Shown one piece after another: positions 43,277-52,907 of a stretch of 64,000 nt of DNA (position 1 is the stretch's first letter; every line of letters starts with the position of its first letter). Below the pieces are notes generated by a model that worked only from the letters and a program-made list of their open reading frames with translations, did no database searches and had not been told where the DNA came from. The DNA comes from Paenibacillus sp. PCH8. GTDB taxonomy: Bacteria; Bacillota; Bacilli; Paenibacillales; Paenibacillaceae. Where the stretch lies: contig NZ_PKQK01000007.1 of the NCBI RefSeq assembly GCF_002968835.1, positions 124,001-188,000 on the forward strand. The letters run 5' to 3'. Made by a program: the position numbers and the translations under genes.

Positions 43277-45277
43277 TTACTCATCCTTCGCATGATTATG
43301 TGCATCGTTCAGTACGTCTCCCATGTAAATACGTATGGTTGAACCCTGATCGACCCTTGCCCCAGGCTTTGGAGCCTGATTAATCACATATTTTCCACTA
43401 CCAGACTTCGCCAGCATAAAATTCATGTTCAGGTCCTCGTATAGATCTGCGATTGTAGCTCCTGTCAGATCTGGAACCGTCACGATTTTGGTCTCACCAT
43501 ACTTGTACTCTTTGGAGACCTGATCCTTCCGAACAGGGACATTCATGTAGTGAAGCGCATCTTCAAGGATATTCTGTACAATCGGAGCGGCAACCACACC
43601 TCCGAACTGAATTCCTTTGGGATTATCCACTGCGGTGTAGACCACAATCTGAGGATCATCTGCTGGTGCAAATCCAATGAAAGATACGATATGCTCCGTT
43701 GATGAATAACGTCCGTTAATGACCTTCTGGGCTGTACCTGTTTTGCCACCGACCCGGTATCCATCAATGAATGCCGGACGCCCGGTGCCTTTGGCTACAA
43801 CACTTTCGAGTGCTTCCCGTACTTGCTTGGACGTATTCTCCGAGATTACCTGTCGCACCAGTTCAGGCTTGGCTTCTTCCAGGACTTCTCCAGTTACCGG
43901 ATGGACCCACGCTTTCGTAACATAGGGCTTGTAAAGTTTACCCCCATTAATAGCCGCTGACACAGCTGCTACTTGCTGAATGGGCGTTACCGATACACCC
44001 TGACCAAAAGCGGTCGTTGCAAGTTCAACAGGTCCTACTCTGGACAGTTTGAACAGAATTCCACTGGCTTCCCCGCTGAGGTCGATCCCCGTTTTGGTGC
44101 CGAAGCCAAAGTCTTTGATATAGGAGAACAGCGATTCTTTTCCCAGCCTCTGCCCCAGAGCCACAAATCCAGGGTTGCATGAGTTCTCCACAACCTGCAA
44201 GAAGGTCTGACTTCCGTGGCCGCCCTTTTTCCAGCATCGCAGACGGGCTCCACCCACTTCAACATATCCGGGATCAAAGAATTGATCCTGCTGCAGATTG
44301 ACCTTTTTCTCTTCAAGCGCTGCCGCTAAGGTAATGATCTTGAACGTAGAGCCCGGCTCGTATGTCATCCAGATTGGTAAGTTCCGATTATATATCTCTG
44401 CCGGATATTGTTGATAATCGGCTGGCTCGTATCCCGGCCTGCTAGACATGCCCAATATTTCGCCCGTTTTGGGGTTCATGGCAATGGCAAGCGCAGAATT
44501 CGCCTGGAACTTAACCATGGCCTGATCCAGTTCTCTCTCCATGATGGACTGAATAGATTTATCAATGGTCAGCTTGAGGTTAAGGCCGTCCTTCGGTTCC
44601 ACATACTTCTCGGATGAGCCCGGCATAAGCCTTCCGGCCGCATCGGACAAGTAGGACACACTGCCATTCAAACCATTCAGCTTATCATCATATTTCTTCT
44701 CGACTCCCGTTAAGCCCTGATTATCAATGCCCGTAAAACCAAGGATGTGGGCTGCCAAATCATCATAGGGGTAGAAGCGTTTGTTATCCTCAGCAACAAC
44801 GATACCCGGAAGCTTCAAATCACGGATGCGCTGAGCTTTCTCCATCGTAATTTTGCGGCCGCCGGGTTGTAGTCTTACAATCAGTTCTCGTTTCTTTATG
44901 GTTGCCAGCACTTTCTCTTCCGTCATCCCCAGTATAGGAGCCAACGCTTTGGCTGCTATTTCAGCTTCCTTGACTTGAGCCGGGATCGCCATAATAGTCG
45001 GTGTTGTTACATTATAGGCCAGAGAGGTTCCGTTTCGATCCAGGATTTCTCCTCGTTTGGCTGAGTACGGAATATTACGACGCCAGGACTCCTCTGCTTT
45101 TGCTGACAATTCAGGGCCTTGCCCGAGCTGTACATAAGCAAGCCTGATCACCAGGGCCGAAAATAGCAAAACTAAAATTAGTAAACTCCATAGCAGCCTG
45201 CGCCGCAGATTTACGCTTGATCCCTTCACGAAAAGATCCCCCACTCGTCCCAAATTCATGACCTTTGTTTCATTCAT
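43277..45277 (-). CDS. spoVD: Class B penicillin-binding protein SpoVD (stage V sporulation protein D)
   Basis: Transpeptidase needed for spore cortex, partner of SpoVE. 666 residues: membrane helix at about 28-49, dimerisation domain with KRGEILDRNGTSLAYN, transpeptidase domain with Ser310-Thr-Phe-Lys313, SxN in ENSCNP and KTG in GGKTGTAQ, and one C-terminal PASTA domain (VPDLTGATIADLYEDL ...). The start is not certain: the first ATG lacks a ribosome site, while a TTG at 45253 has AAAGG eight bases upstream. It follows pbpB and precedes murE, as in B. subtilis. Confidence 0.93.
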   Translation of the reverse strand: MNETKVMNLGRVGDLFVKGSSVNLRRRLLWSLLILVLLFSALVIRLAYVQLGQGPELSAKAEESWRRNIPYSAKRGEILDRNGTSLAYNVTTPTIMAIPAQVKEAEIAAKALAPILGMTEEKVLATIKKRELIVRLQPGGRKITMEKAQRIRDLKLPGIVVAEDNKRFYPYDDLAAHILGFTGIDNQGLTGVEKKYDDKLNGLNGSVSYLSDAAGRLMPGSSEKYVEPKDGLNLKLTIDKSIQSIMERELDQAMVKFQANSALAIAMNPKTGEILGMSSRPGYEPADYQQYPAEIYNRNLPIWMTYEPGSTFKIITLAAALEEKKVNLQQDQFFDPGYVEVGGARLRCWKKGGHGSQTFLQVVENSCNPGFVALGQRLGKESLFSYIKDFGFGTKTGIDLSGEASGILFKLSRVGPVELATTAFGQGVSVTPIQQVAAVSAAINGGKLYKPYVTKAWVHPVTGEVLEEAKPELVRQVISENTSKQVREALESVVAKGTGRPAFIDGYRVGGKTGTAQKVINGRYSSTEHIVSFIGFAPADDPQIVVYTAVDNPKGIQFGGVVAAPIVQNILEDALHYMNVPVRKDQVSKEYKYGETKIVTVPDLTGATIADLYEDLNMNFMLAKSGSGKYVINQAPKPGARVDQGSTIRIYMGDVLNDAHNHAKDE

Positions 45278-45323
45278 GAATATTCAGGACAACCGGGGTT
45301 AGAACAAGCTGTCTGTGATCCTT

Positions 45324-47656
45324 CTAAGGGAGAGAAGATTCTTTCGTTGCTGGATCGTCTGACGATTCCGTTTGGGTAGTCGAAGTCTGCGAGTTATCAC
45401 TTTGTTCAGTTCCGTCCGTTTTACCTTCCTCGTCAGAAGCCTTCTGCCCCTTCCCTTTATCTTCCAAATCTGGATCAGAAGAATCTGGTGCTTCGTCCGT
45501 TATACCCGTAACTGCGGCTTTGGCAGTCTGCAGCGCCAGCTGTACGATTCTCTGCTCACCTGAGACCTGCTCTGTCTGTTTCACGACATATCCTTCACCC
45601 TTGACCGTAACTCCCACTTTCATGAGAGAAAGCACTTCAAGAGCATCCCGGAGAGATTCACCCGTTAGATCGGGAATCTTCATCTTGCTGCTTTCTTCCG
45701 TAAGCAGATAGATTCGTTGTCCTGGATTCATGGATGCCCCAGCGACCGGATACTGCCGAATGACATTGTCCCCCTGACCAAGCGTCACATAAGCAATGCC
45801 TGCACTCAAGAGTTGGCTTCTAGCCTGTTTGGCTGTCTTGCCACTCAGATCCGGTGCTTTAGCTTGCACGACAGGGACTTCTTTTGACTTTTTATCAGAG
45901 GTTTTGGCTGTATCTTTCGGAATTCCCATATATTGAAGCGTTTGGCTAACAATTTTCTTAAATACCGGAGCAGCTGCAGTTCCTCCCCCAATATTCGTTC
46001 CATCCGGTTGGTCAATGACTACAAGAATAGCAATCTTCGGATTATTCACGGGTGCAAATCCAATAAACGATACAACGTCTTTCGACTTACTGTATTGCCC
46101 GTTAACGACCTTTCTTGCTGTACCCGTCTTACCAGCTACGCGGTAACCTTCGATATAAGCGTTACGCCCGGTACCAATGGTTTGGTCTGCAACCACTTGC
46201 TCCAGATAACCGCTCACCAGTTTCGAAGATTCCTTCGAAATCACCTGACGAACGACTTTGGGTTTGACCACTTCCGTTGTTCCGTCATTCGGGTTCTTGA
46301 TCTCCTTCACCAGATGCGGTACAAGCAATTTGCCACCATTGGCAATCGCAGAGATCGCTGCAACCTGCTGAATTGGAGTTACCTGTACAAGACCGTGACC
46401 ATAAGCTGCGGTAGCAATCTCGGATTTGTAGACCAGTGGCTTGATCGGTGAAGCTGCCTCACTTGGCAGATCAATACCTGTCTTTTTGCCAAAACCGAAT
46501 TCGTCTATGTAATGACGCAGACGTTCACCACCAAGCATGCTGTAACCCAAGTTAACAAACGCAATGTTACTTGACCGTTTGACACCTTCGAGATAAGAGA
46601 TCCAACCATAAGCATGACCATTATCGCTAATCGGGAAACCACCGATATACATGCGTTTCGATTCAAAGCTGGCATTGGGATCGAAGAGTTTTTCTTCCAC
46701 TGCCCCTGCGAGCGTAACAATCTTGAATGTCGAACCAGGCTCATAGATGGATTGTGTTGCATGGTTGATAAAATTCTTCTGATCGGGCGTTGCCCCGTAC
46801 GTATTAGGGTTAAAGGTTGGCCAGTTCGCCATCCCCAAGATGTCCATCGTGTTCGGGTCCGCCGCAATGACCGTCATGCTCAGCGGATTATACTTGGCGA
46901 CGGCTTCTTTCATCGCATCCTCGATGTAAAACTGGATTGTATCATCAATAGTCAACGTAAGGTTTTTCCCGTTCTGAGGAGGAAGATAGTTATCCTGTGA
47001 ATCAGGAAGTTTAATACCTTTGGCATCCTTCTGATAATTCAGATATCCATTCGTACCCGTCAGTGCTTCATCATATGAGACTTCAAGTCCATTGACAGCT
47101 TTCCCGTCACGGCTCATATATCCCAAGACGTGAGAAGCAAGGCTTTCTTCAGGGTAAAAACGCTTGGATTCCTGAGCCATCACGATGGCATTACGTGCCT
47201 TGTATTCGTCTTGCAATTCCTCACGCAATTCGTTAACTCTTGCAGCAAGTTCAGGACTAATCTTGTATCCCTCACTCCGCACCTCACGTTGCTGATAGAA
47301 TATGCCTTTTTCATTTTTGGCTGTTACCAGAGCACGTACCTCACTCTCATTCTTGCCAAGAAGGGCCGATAGCTTGCTCGTGACGACATCTTGTATGCCC
47401 AGTTCATTAATTAACAGCGGATTCACCGAAACCGTGTACGCGGGGGAATCGGTAGCCAGAATGTTTCCATTGCGATCCGTGATTGTTCCACGTGCAGCCT
47501 TAATCGTCTGCTCTCGTTCTACCAGTACTGCCGCCCGTTCCTGCCATACACCGCCATTTACAACCTGAATGAAGAAGATTCGGGTTATGAGTACAAGAAA
47601 AAAGAGGGTAATACATCCCCTATAAGCAACGTGCGCATCTTTATTCTTTTTATCAT
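45324..47656 (-). pseudogene. pbpB: Class B penicillin-binding protein PBP2B, N-terminus frameshifted
   Basis: Division transpeptidase. An ATG at 47656 with GAGG seven to eight bases upstream reads MIKRIKMRTLLIG, then leaves frame and stops; the rest of the N-terminus (membrane helix, then RGTITDRNGNILATD) lies in the next frame and joins the long ORF from 47426. The shift is at the four-C run 47617-47620; one more base restores 777 residues. Catalytic Ser is in YEPGSTFK (about Ser309), with KTG in AGKTGTAR. Two PASTA domains follow, then an acidic, Ser/Thr-rich tail of about 60 residues that is unusual. The gene should be essential, so a read error is likely. Confidence 0.88.
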
Positions 47657-47668
47657 CGGAACACCTCT

Positions 47669-48100
47669 TTACTTACTGCTTGCTGTACCCGAAGACGCTT
47701 CAGTACCTGTCGTGTTGGTTGTGCTTGTTGAACGAGGCACAAAAATGACATCCTTGTCGGACGATTCAACATAACCGAGTTCTCTTGCATTCTCGATGAC
47801 CAGGTTGTTCAATTTCTCTCGTTCCACTTGCAGATCTGCAATAATTTTCTCATATTTCCCTACTTCAGTAATTGTCGATTGTGCCTGCTTGTTCAGATCG
47901 TAGATTTGTGCATAACGAGACATCAAGGCTCCGCCAACTACGATAACTGCAACCAGGGTAATCAGATACAAAAACTTCTCTCGTCCCGGAAGACCGGTAC
48001 GCCGGGTCACCACTTTGGTGGTTTCTTTGTACCGTTGCTGGGTCACTCGTTCCTGGGACGCTTTTTCTTTTACAGCGAGATTACCACGTGTGTATGCCAT
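47669..48100 (-). CDS. ftsL: Cell division protein FtsL
   Basis: 143 residues from ATG at 48100 (GGAGG twelve bases upstream). Basic cytoplasmic region, one membrane helix (FLYLITLVAVIVVGGALM, about residues 42-60) and an extracytoplasmic coiled coil (IYDLNKQAQSTITEVGKYEKIIADLQVEREKLNNLV) with a Thr/Ser-rich tail. Recognised by position between rsmH and pbpB and by architecture, since FtsL sequences vary strongly. Partner of DivIB. Confidence 0.88.
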   Translation of the reverse strand: MAYTRGNLAVKEKASQERVTQQRYKETTKVVTRRTGLPGREKFLYLITLVAVIVVGGALMSRYAQIYDLNKQAQSTITEVGKYEKIIADLQVEREKLNNLVIENARELGYVESSDKDVIFVPRSTSTTNTTGTEASSGTASSK

Positions 48101-48108
48101 ACAAAGAC

Positions 48109-49077
48109 TCATCCTCCACTCTTATTCTCCAATTTTTCCGCTACACGCAGCTTGGCTGAACGAGCACGGGAGTTTTCGGTCAGTTCACTTTCCGAAGGCA
48201 TCAGCGGTTTTCTGTTAACTAAACGCAGAATACCCTTACTGCCGCATACACACAACGGAAAATCGGGTGGACATGTACATTTCTCCAGATAACTGCTGAA
48301 AATCTGCTTGCATATCCGGTCCTCAAGGGAATGGAAGGTAATTACAGATACACGTCCTCCTGGTGCAAGACAACGAACAGCCTGATGCAGCCCTTCTTCA
48401 AACGCACCCAATTCATCATTGACTGCAATCCGTAATGCCTGGAAGCTACGTTTGGCAGGATGTCCACCGGTTCGACGAGCTGCCGCCGGAATGCCTTCCT
48501 TGATCAGTTCCACTAGTTCACCAGTCGTCTCGATGGTAGTCTGGGCACGTTTTCCGACAATAACACGAGCAATTCTTCTCGAAAACTTCTCTTCACCATA
48601 GCGATACAAAATTCGGGCAATCTCCTCTTCTGGCCATTCGTTTACAATCTCTTTGGCCGTCAGCATCGCATCCTGGTCCATTCGCATGTCGAGTGGAGCA
48701 TCGTGATTATAGCTGAATCCACGTTCTCCTTCATCGAATTGCGGAGATGACACACCCAAGTCGTACAAAATGCCATCGACCTGCGGTAAACCATCCTTCA
48801 TTGGTACATTAAGATCCTTGAGTACCTGCTCCAGATCTCGAAAATTGGTTTTCACTAATGTCACACGTTCTTCATAGGCAGCTAGCTTCTCGCGAGCATT
48901 ATCCAAAGCCCAATCATCCTGATCAAGTGCAATCAGACGTCCCCCTGGACCCAGCTTAGAAGCAATCACGGAACTATGCCCGCCCCCACCTAAAGTGCAG
49001 TCCACGTATATACCGTCCTGCTTGATGTTTAATCCCTCTGTTGCCTCTTCTTTGAGTACGGTTATGTGGTGAAACAA
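48109..49077 (-). CDS. rsmH: 16S rRNA (cytosine-1402-N4)-methyltransferase
   Basis: SAM-dependent methyltransferase of the 30S P-site. 322 residues; begins MFHHITVLKEEATEGLNIKQDGIYVDCTLGGGGHS with the SAM motif I, later GVSSPQFDEGERGFSY and VITFHSLEDRICKQIF. C-terminal CTCPPDFPLCVCG has clustered Cys as in many relatives. Second gene of the dcw cluster. Confidence 0.96.
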   Translation of the reverse strand: MFHHITVLKEEATEGLNIKQDGIYVDCTLGGGGHSSVIASKLGPGGRLIALDQDDWALDNAREKLAAYEERVTLVKTNFRDLEQVLKDLNVPMKDGLPQVDGILYDLGVSSPQFDEGERGFSYNHDAPLDMRMDQDAMLTAKEIVNEWPEEEIARILYRYGEEKFSRRIARVIVGKRAQTTIETTGELVELIKEGIPAAARRTGGHPAKRSFQALRIAVNDELGAFEEGLHQAVRCLAPGGRVSVITFHSLEDRICKQIFSSYLEKCTCPPDFPLCVCGSKGILRLVNRKPLMPSESELTENSRARSAKLRVAEKLENKSGG

Positions 49078-49095
49078 CCTGCACCCCTCCTGACT

Positions 49096-49533
49096 TTATA
49101 AATCAAAATTAAAATCGACCAGCTTTTCGGCAATGTCGTTGAATGCTTCTTCGGATTGATTGAAATAACTCTCCCATATGCCTTTGCTCCAAATCTCCAC
49201 TCGGTTCGACACACCAAGGACAACACAATCCTTGTCCAGCTTGGCATACTCTCTTAAATTGCCCGGCAGATTTACCCTGCCCTGTTTGTCCAGTTCACAT
49301 TCGGTTGCACCCGAGAAAAAAAACCGGGTAAACGCACGTGCATCTGATTTCATCAATGGCAGTGCTTTGAGCTTCTGTTCCATGACCCCCCACTCCTCCA
49401 TGGGGTACACGAAAAGACACTGGTCCAAACCCCGTGTGACAACGAAAGATGGTCCCAGAGATTCGCGGAATTTGGCCGGAATAATAACCCGACCCTTATC
49501 ATCAATGCTATGTTGGAACTCCCCCATAAACAT
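49096..49533 (-). CDS. mraZ: Transcriptional regulator MraZ
   Basis: Represses or tunes its own dcw operon by binding short repeats. 145 residues, beginning MFMGEFQHSIDDKGRVIIPAKFRESLG, with the two tandem SpoVT/AbrB-like folds each carrying a DxxGR/DKQGR motif (DDKGRV and DKQGRVNLP). Start at 49533 with GAGGAG upstream; the frame extends to 49584 but that part contains the operator. First gene of the cluster. Confidence 0.95.
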   Translation of the reverse strand: MFMGEFQHSIDDKGRVIIPAKFRESLGPSFVVTRGLDQCLFVYPMEEWGVMEQKLKALPLMKSDARAFTRFFFSGATECELDKQGRVNLPGNLREYAKLDKDCVVLGVSNRVEIWSKGIWESYFNQSEEAFNDIAEKLVDFNFDL

Positions 49534-49550
49534 TGTCCACTCACTCCTCA

Positions 49551-49584
49551 CCCGTTTCTCCCACTTTGCCCCACTTTCCACCAC
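49551..49584 (-). promoter_or_regulatory. MraZ operator (10-bp spaced repeats)
   Basis: On the minus strand TGGTGGAAAG, TGGGGCAAAG and TGGGAGAAAC follow one another with a 10-bp period, matching the published MraZ pattern of TGGGN separated by five bases. They lie just after the -10, where a repressor could block initiation. Confidence 0.8.
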
Positions 49585-49587
49585 CTA

Positions 49588-49616
49588 AGCATAATAGATT
49601 CGCACAAAAAAATCAA
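49588..49616 (-). promoter_or_regulatory. Sigma-A promoter of the dcw cluster
   Basis: Minus strand TTGATT, 17-base spacer, TATGCT, about 55 bases upstream of mraZ and directly upstream of the MraZ repeats. Confidence 0.75.
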
Positions 49617-49656
49617 AACCCTTCTTGCATTGTTGATTTTTTAATTTTATAACATC

Positions 49657-49699
49657 AAAAAACGTCTTAGATCCTGTCACTCAGGATCTAAGACGTTTT
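49657..49699. terminator. Terminator after ahcY
   Basis: CGTCTTAGATCCTG and CAGGATCTAAGACG form a perfect 14-bp stem with a five-base loop, flanked by T-runs in both directions. It separates ahcY from the mraZ promoter. Confidence 0.88.
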
Positions 49700-49805
49700 C
49701 CCGGATACGGGCAATCGTATGTCTACCCGCACATGAGCCATATCATCAATAAACTATTCTAAACGCTTTGAATCTGTTTATCAGCTTGTAATTATTGGAT
49801 ATTGC

Positions 49806-51071
49806 TTAGAACTTCCAGCTATCCAGGTATTTCACTTGTTCAGTGGACAAAGCATCTATTGCAATATTCAAGCTTTCCAACTTATAACTAGCAACCTGCT
49901 GGTCAATCTCATAAGGTACATTAACCACGTTTTTCCCCAAGTTTTCATAGTTCTCGCTCACATATCGCAGACCAAGAGCCTGCAGAGCAAACGTTGTATC
50001 CATAATTTCGGCAGGGTGACCATCTGCTGCACCAAGGTTCACAAGGCGTCCCTCGGCAAGAAGATACATTTTACGTCCATCTTTGAAGCGATACTCCTCA
50101 ATGTTGCGGCGAACGGTGCGAATGGATTCCGAACGCTTGGCTAGTTCAGGTTTGTTAACCTCAACATCAAAGTGCCCTGCATTACTCAGGATCGCTCCGT
50201 CCTTCATCACATCATAATGTTCACCTGTAATTACATCCTTATTACCTGTAACCGTAATAAAGAAATCACCCAATTTGGCAGCTTCCACCATCGTCATCAC
50301 CCGGAATCCGTCCATGTGTGCTTCTACGGCCTTAATCGGGTCAATTTCAGTTACGATAACATTCGCTCCAAGACCTTTGGCACGCATAGCTACACCTTTA
50401 CCACACCAACCATATCCGGCTACAACAACATTCTTCCCAGCTATCACCAGATTCGTTGTACGGATAATACCGTCAAAAGCAGACTGACCTGTACCATAAC
50501 GATTATCAAAGAGGTATTTGCACAAAGCGTCATTAACTGCAACCATTGGAAATTTCAATTGACCTTCTTTCGCCAATGCTTTCAGACGAATAATACCTGT
50601 TGTCGTTTCTTCTGCTCCTCCGCGAATCGTTGCTGCGAGGTCAGGACGCTCGGATGCAATAATGGTAGCGAAGTCTCCACCATCATCAATAATTAGATCC
50701 GGTTTAACCTCAAGCGCACGAAGTTGCAGTGCTTTGAATTCGGCAGGTTCCGGATTGTACTTCGCATATACCGTAACTCCGTCCTCTACCAATGCTGCAC
50801 AGACATCATCTTGTGTAGACAGTGGATTGCTGTGCGTAATCGTTACGTCTGCACCACCAGCTTGAATGACTTTCGCAAGGTATGCCGTTTTCGCCTCCAG
50901 ATGAAGACAAATGGCAACCTTCAGACCTTTGAAAGGCAGTTCTTGTTCAAACTGACCACGAATGCGATTCAATACCGGCATATGAGCTTCTACCCAATCA
51001 ATTTTCAGATGACCCTCAGAAGCGAGCCCCATATCTTTAACAATACTGTTTTGCAATGCGGGTGTAGTCAT
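49806..51071 (-). CDS. ahcY: Adenosylhomocysteinase
   Basis: Reversibly hydrolyses S-adenosylhomocysteine to adenosine and homocysteine. 421 residues with HLEAKTAYL, DDGGD, ETTTG, the NAD-binding VVVAGYGWCGKGVAMRAKGLGANVIVTEIDP (about 215-245) and NAGHFDVEV; the C-terminus ends in SWKF rather than the usual KYRY-type tail, as in the shorter bacterial/archaeal form. GGAGG precedes the ATG. It follows bshC by 47 bases. B. subtilis uses the MtnN/LuxS route and lacks this gene between bshC and mraZ. Confidence 0.93.
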   Translation of the reverse strand: MTTPALQNSIVKDMGLASEGHLKIDWVEAHMPVLNRIRGQFEQELPFKGLKVAICLHLEAKTAYLAKVIQAGGADVTITHSNPLSTQDDVCAALVEDGVTVYAKYNPEPAEFKALQLRALEVKPDLIIDDGGDFATIIASERPDLAATIRGGAEETTTGIIRLKALAKEGQLKFPMVAVNDALCKYLFDNRYGTGQSAFDGIIRTTNLVIAGKNVVVAGYGWCGKGVAMRAKGLGANVIVTEIDPIKAVEAHMDGFRVMTMVEAAKLGDFFITVTGNKDVITGEHYDVMKDGAILSNAGHFDVEVNKPELAKRSESIRTVRRNIEEYRFKDGRKMYLLAEGRLVNLGAADGHPAEIMDTTFALQALGLRYVSENYENLGKNVVNVPYEIDQQVASYKLESLNIAIDALSTEQVKYLDSWKF

Positions 51072-51118
51072 TCCATGTCCTCCTTGTATATATGTTTATT
51101 CTATTATTATAAAGGTCT

Positions 51119-52750
51119 CTACAATGCAATAACCTGGTGCTGTCCGCGGAATTCACCTGAAGCCTTAATCAATTCTTCAATCCACTCGGTGCCATAACGA
51201 TTCAGGTAGAAGAGAGCATTATGTACTCGTTCCTGCGGTTTGCCCGTCGGGAATAGAGCGTTCTGAATGCCGTTCCAGTGCCTTAGACTTACATTATGTT
51301 TATCTTCGATGGCTTTGTGGGTCTGCTGCTTCAGATATTGCATCTGCTCGCTGATTTTGCCCGAATTGGTATCTCCTATCCGTTCCAGCCCTGGATGGAT
51401 CTCTGCGATCTGATCTAGCAATGGACGATAAAGATCGAGAAACGATTCCTGAACTTTACCAAATTGCTCATCTACCTGAAACGTCTCCTGCTGTGCGAGC
51501 CATTGTTCCTTCTTGTCTTCCATATGATATTGAACATCTTGAAAGGAAAGTCCATATTGCTTCATATGTTTTTGATGAGTATCTTCCATGATGGTAAAGG
51601 ACAACCGAGGTAGTAAAATCGGCATTTGCAATCCAAACTGACGAAAGGCTTCGCGAGTCAAACCCCAATATGCAATTTCGCCTTGCCCCAGAATAACAGC
51701 GGCTACAGGCAGAACCGAGTCCTGCATTAATGGCCGAGTTAATACGTTGTTACTGAAGCGCTCGGGATGTTCGTCCAGTTCCTGAAGCAAACGCTCCTCT
51801 GTAAAAGAAACCAGGCCTTTACGGTCGGCGTACAAGCCATCCTTTAATATCAGAAGCAAACGGGCTCCTTCATGAATGTAGAACAGATTAGCTCCATCCT
51901 CCGCTACTTCAGCAGGCATGGCATAACCAGCTTGTTCTACCCGTGAAGATCCTTGTGTATAAGCGTTGCGCAATACGTCATTACTGCGGATCAGGCGTTC
52001 AAAAACGGGCTGTTCCAATCTGCGTAAGTCTGGGTCTGATGCATCCATTAATACAAGTCCACTACTCGCAAACAGAGCAGATATCATGCGAGCAAATGCA
52101 TCACTCAGATTCGAACTGGATTGGTGGATATCTTTGATCCATTTCATCAATCCTGGTTTATGTATCGTATCAGGTAACAGATGCTCTACCTGTTCGAGTA
52201 CATTCATCCACTGCTGCGTATCCACATGAACATTACTCACCGAATCTCTTCCTGCGAATCGCCCTTGCAACTTGATTTTCTTCATATCTCCCTGGTGATC
52301 AGGTAGATACGTATGGTTAACCTCATCCCAGTCATGGTCTTCACCCGCGATCCAGAATACCGGAACTACCGGGCGCTGGAGCCTTTCTTCGGCCTCACGC
52401 GCTGCTGCCACTACACTGACGGCTTTGTATATGACGAACAGTGGTCCGGTGAGCAGACCACTCTGCTGTCCTCCTGTAACCACCAATGCACCTTGTTCTG
52501 CAATACGTGTGATGGACGCATGAACTTCTCCATGATCGTTCACCCGTTTATTATATATACGTAAATACTCTGCCAGATCACGACGATCAATACGTGTGTT
52601 TTCCGATTGGTCCAGCCACTCGGCACGTTTATGGAGTCCTGATTCCCAGCGAATGTCATACTCGTAAAGGCCACGCGCAGCATCTCTTGAACAGATATAA
52701 TCTTCTGCAAGTCTTGATCCACTGCGGAGTGCCTCGGTAATACCGTTCAT
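51119..52750 (-). CDS. bshC: Putative cysteine ligase BshC (bacillithiol biosynthesis)
   Basis: Adds cysteine to glucosaminyl-malate in the last step of bacillithiol synthesis. 543 residues, the family length. Recognised by VVTGGQQSGLLTGPLFVIYKAVSVVAAAREAEERL and PVFWIAGEDHDWDEVNHTYL (nucleotidyltransferase-like core, residues 90-160), FVSxE-like features and a long coiled coil in the C-terminal half (KQYGLSFQDVQYHMEDKKEQW ...). Immediately upstream of the mraZ region as in B. subtilis (yllA). GAGG stands before the ATG. Confidence 0.93.
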   Translation of the reverse strand: MNGITEALRSGSRLAEDYICSRDAARGLYEYDIRWESGLHKRAEWLDQSENTRIDRRDLAEYLRIYNKRVNDHGEVHASITRIAEQGALVVTGGQQSGLLTGPLFVIYKAVSVVAAAREAEERLQRPVVPVFWIAGEDHDWDEVNHTYLPDHQGDMKKIKLQGRFAGRDSVSNVHVDTQQWMNVLEQVEHLLPDTIHKPGLMKWIKDIHQSSSNLSDAFARMISALFASSGLVLMDASDPDLRRLEQPVFERLIRSNDVLRNAYTQGSSRVEQAGYAMPAEVAEDGANLFYIHEGARLLLILKDGLYADRKGLVSFTEERLLQELDEHPERFSNNVLTRPLMQDSVLPVAAVILGQGEIAYWGLTREAFRQFGLQMPILLPRLSFTIMEDTHQKHMKQYGLSFQDVQYHMEDKKEQWLAQQETFQVDEQFGKVQESFLDLYRPLLDQIAEIHPGLERIGDTNSGKISEQMQYLKQQTHKAIEDKHNVSLRHWNGIQNALFPTGKPQERVHNALFYLNRYGTEWIEELIKASGEFRGQHQVIAL

Positions 52751-52789
52751 GAGGTCTGCCTCCTATTCTGCTTCAAAGAGCCTTTCTTG

Positions 52790-52819
52790 ATTGTACCGAA
52801 TTCAGGGCCGCTTCGTCAA
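52790..52819 (-). promoter_or_regulatory. Sigma-A promoter of bshC-ahcY
   Basis: Minus strand TTGACG, 18-base spacer, TACAAT, about 40 bases before bshC and after the opp terminator. Confidence 0.7.
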
Positions 52820-52840
52820 AAGAAAGGTTCTAAAAAAAAG

Positions 52841-52866
52841 AAAAAACCGCCGAATAAGTCGGCGGT
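52841..52866 (-). terminator. Terminator of the opp operon
   Basis: Minus strand ACCGCCG/CGGCGGT stem with a seven-base loop and six T, 42 bases beyond the ATPase stop. Confidence 0.9.
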
Positions 52867-52907
52867 ACATCATACATAAATAATAGCATATTGCTTTAAT
52901 ATTTCAG

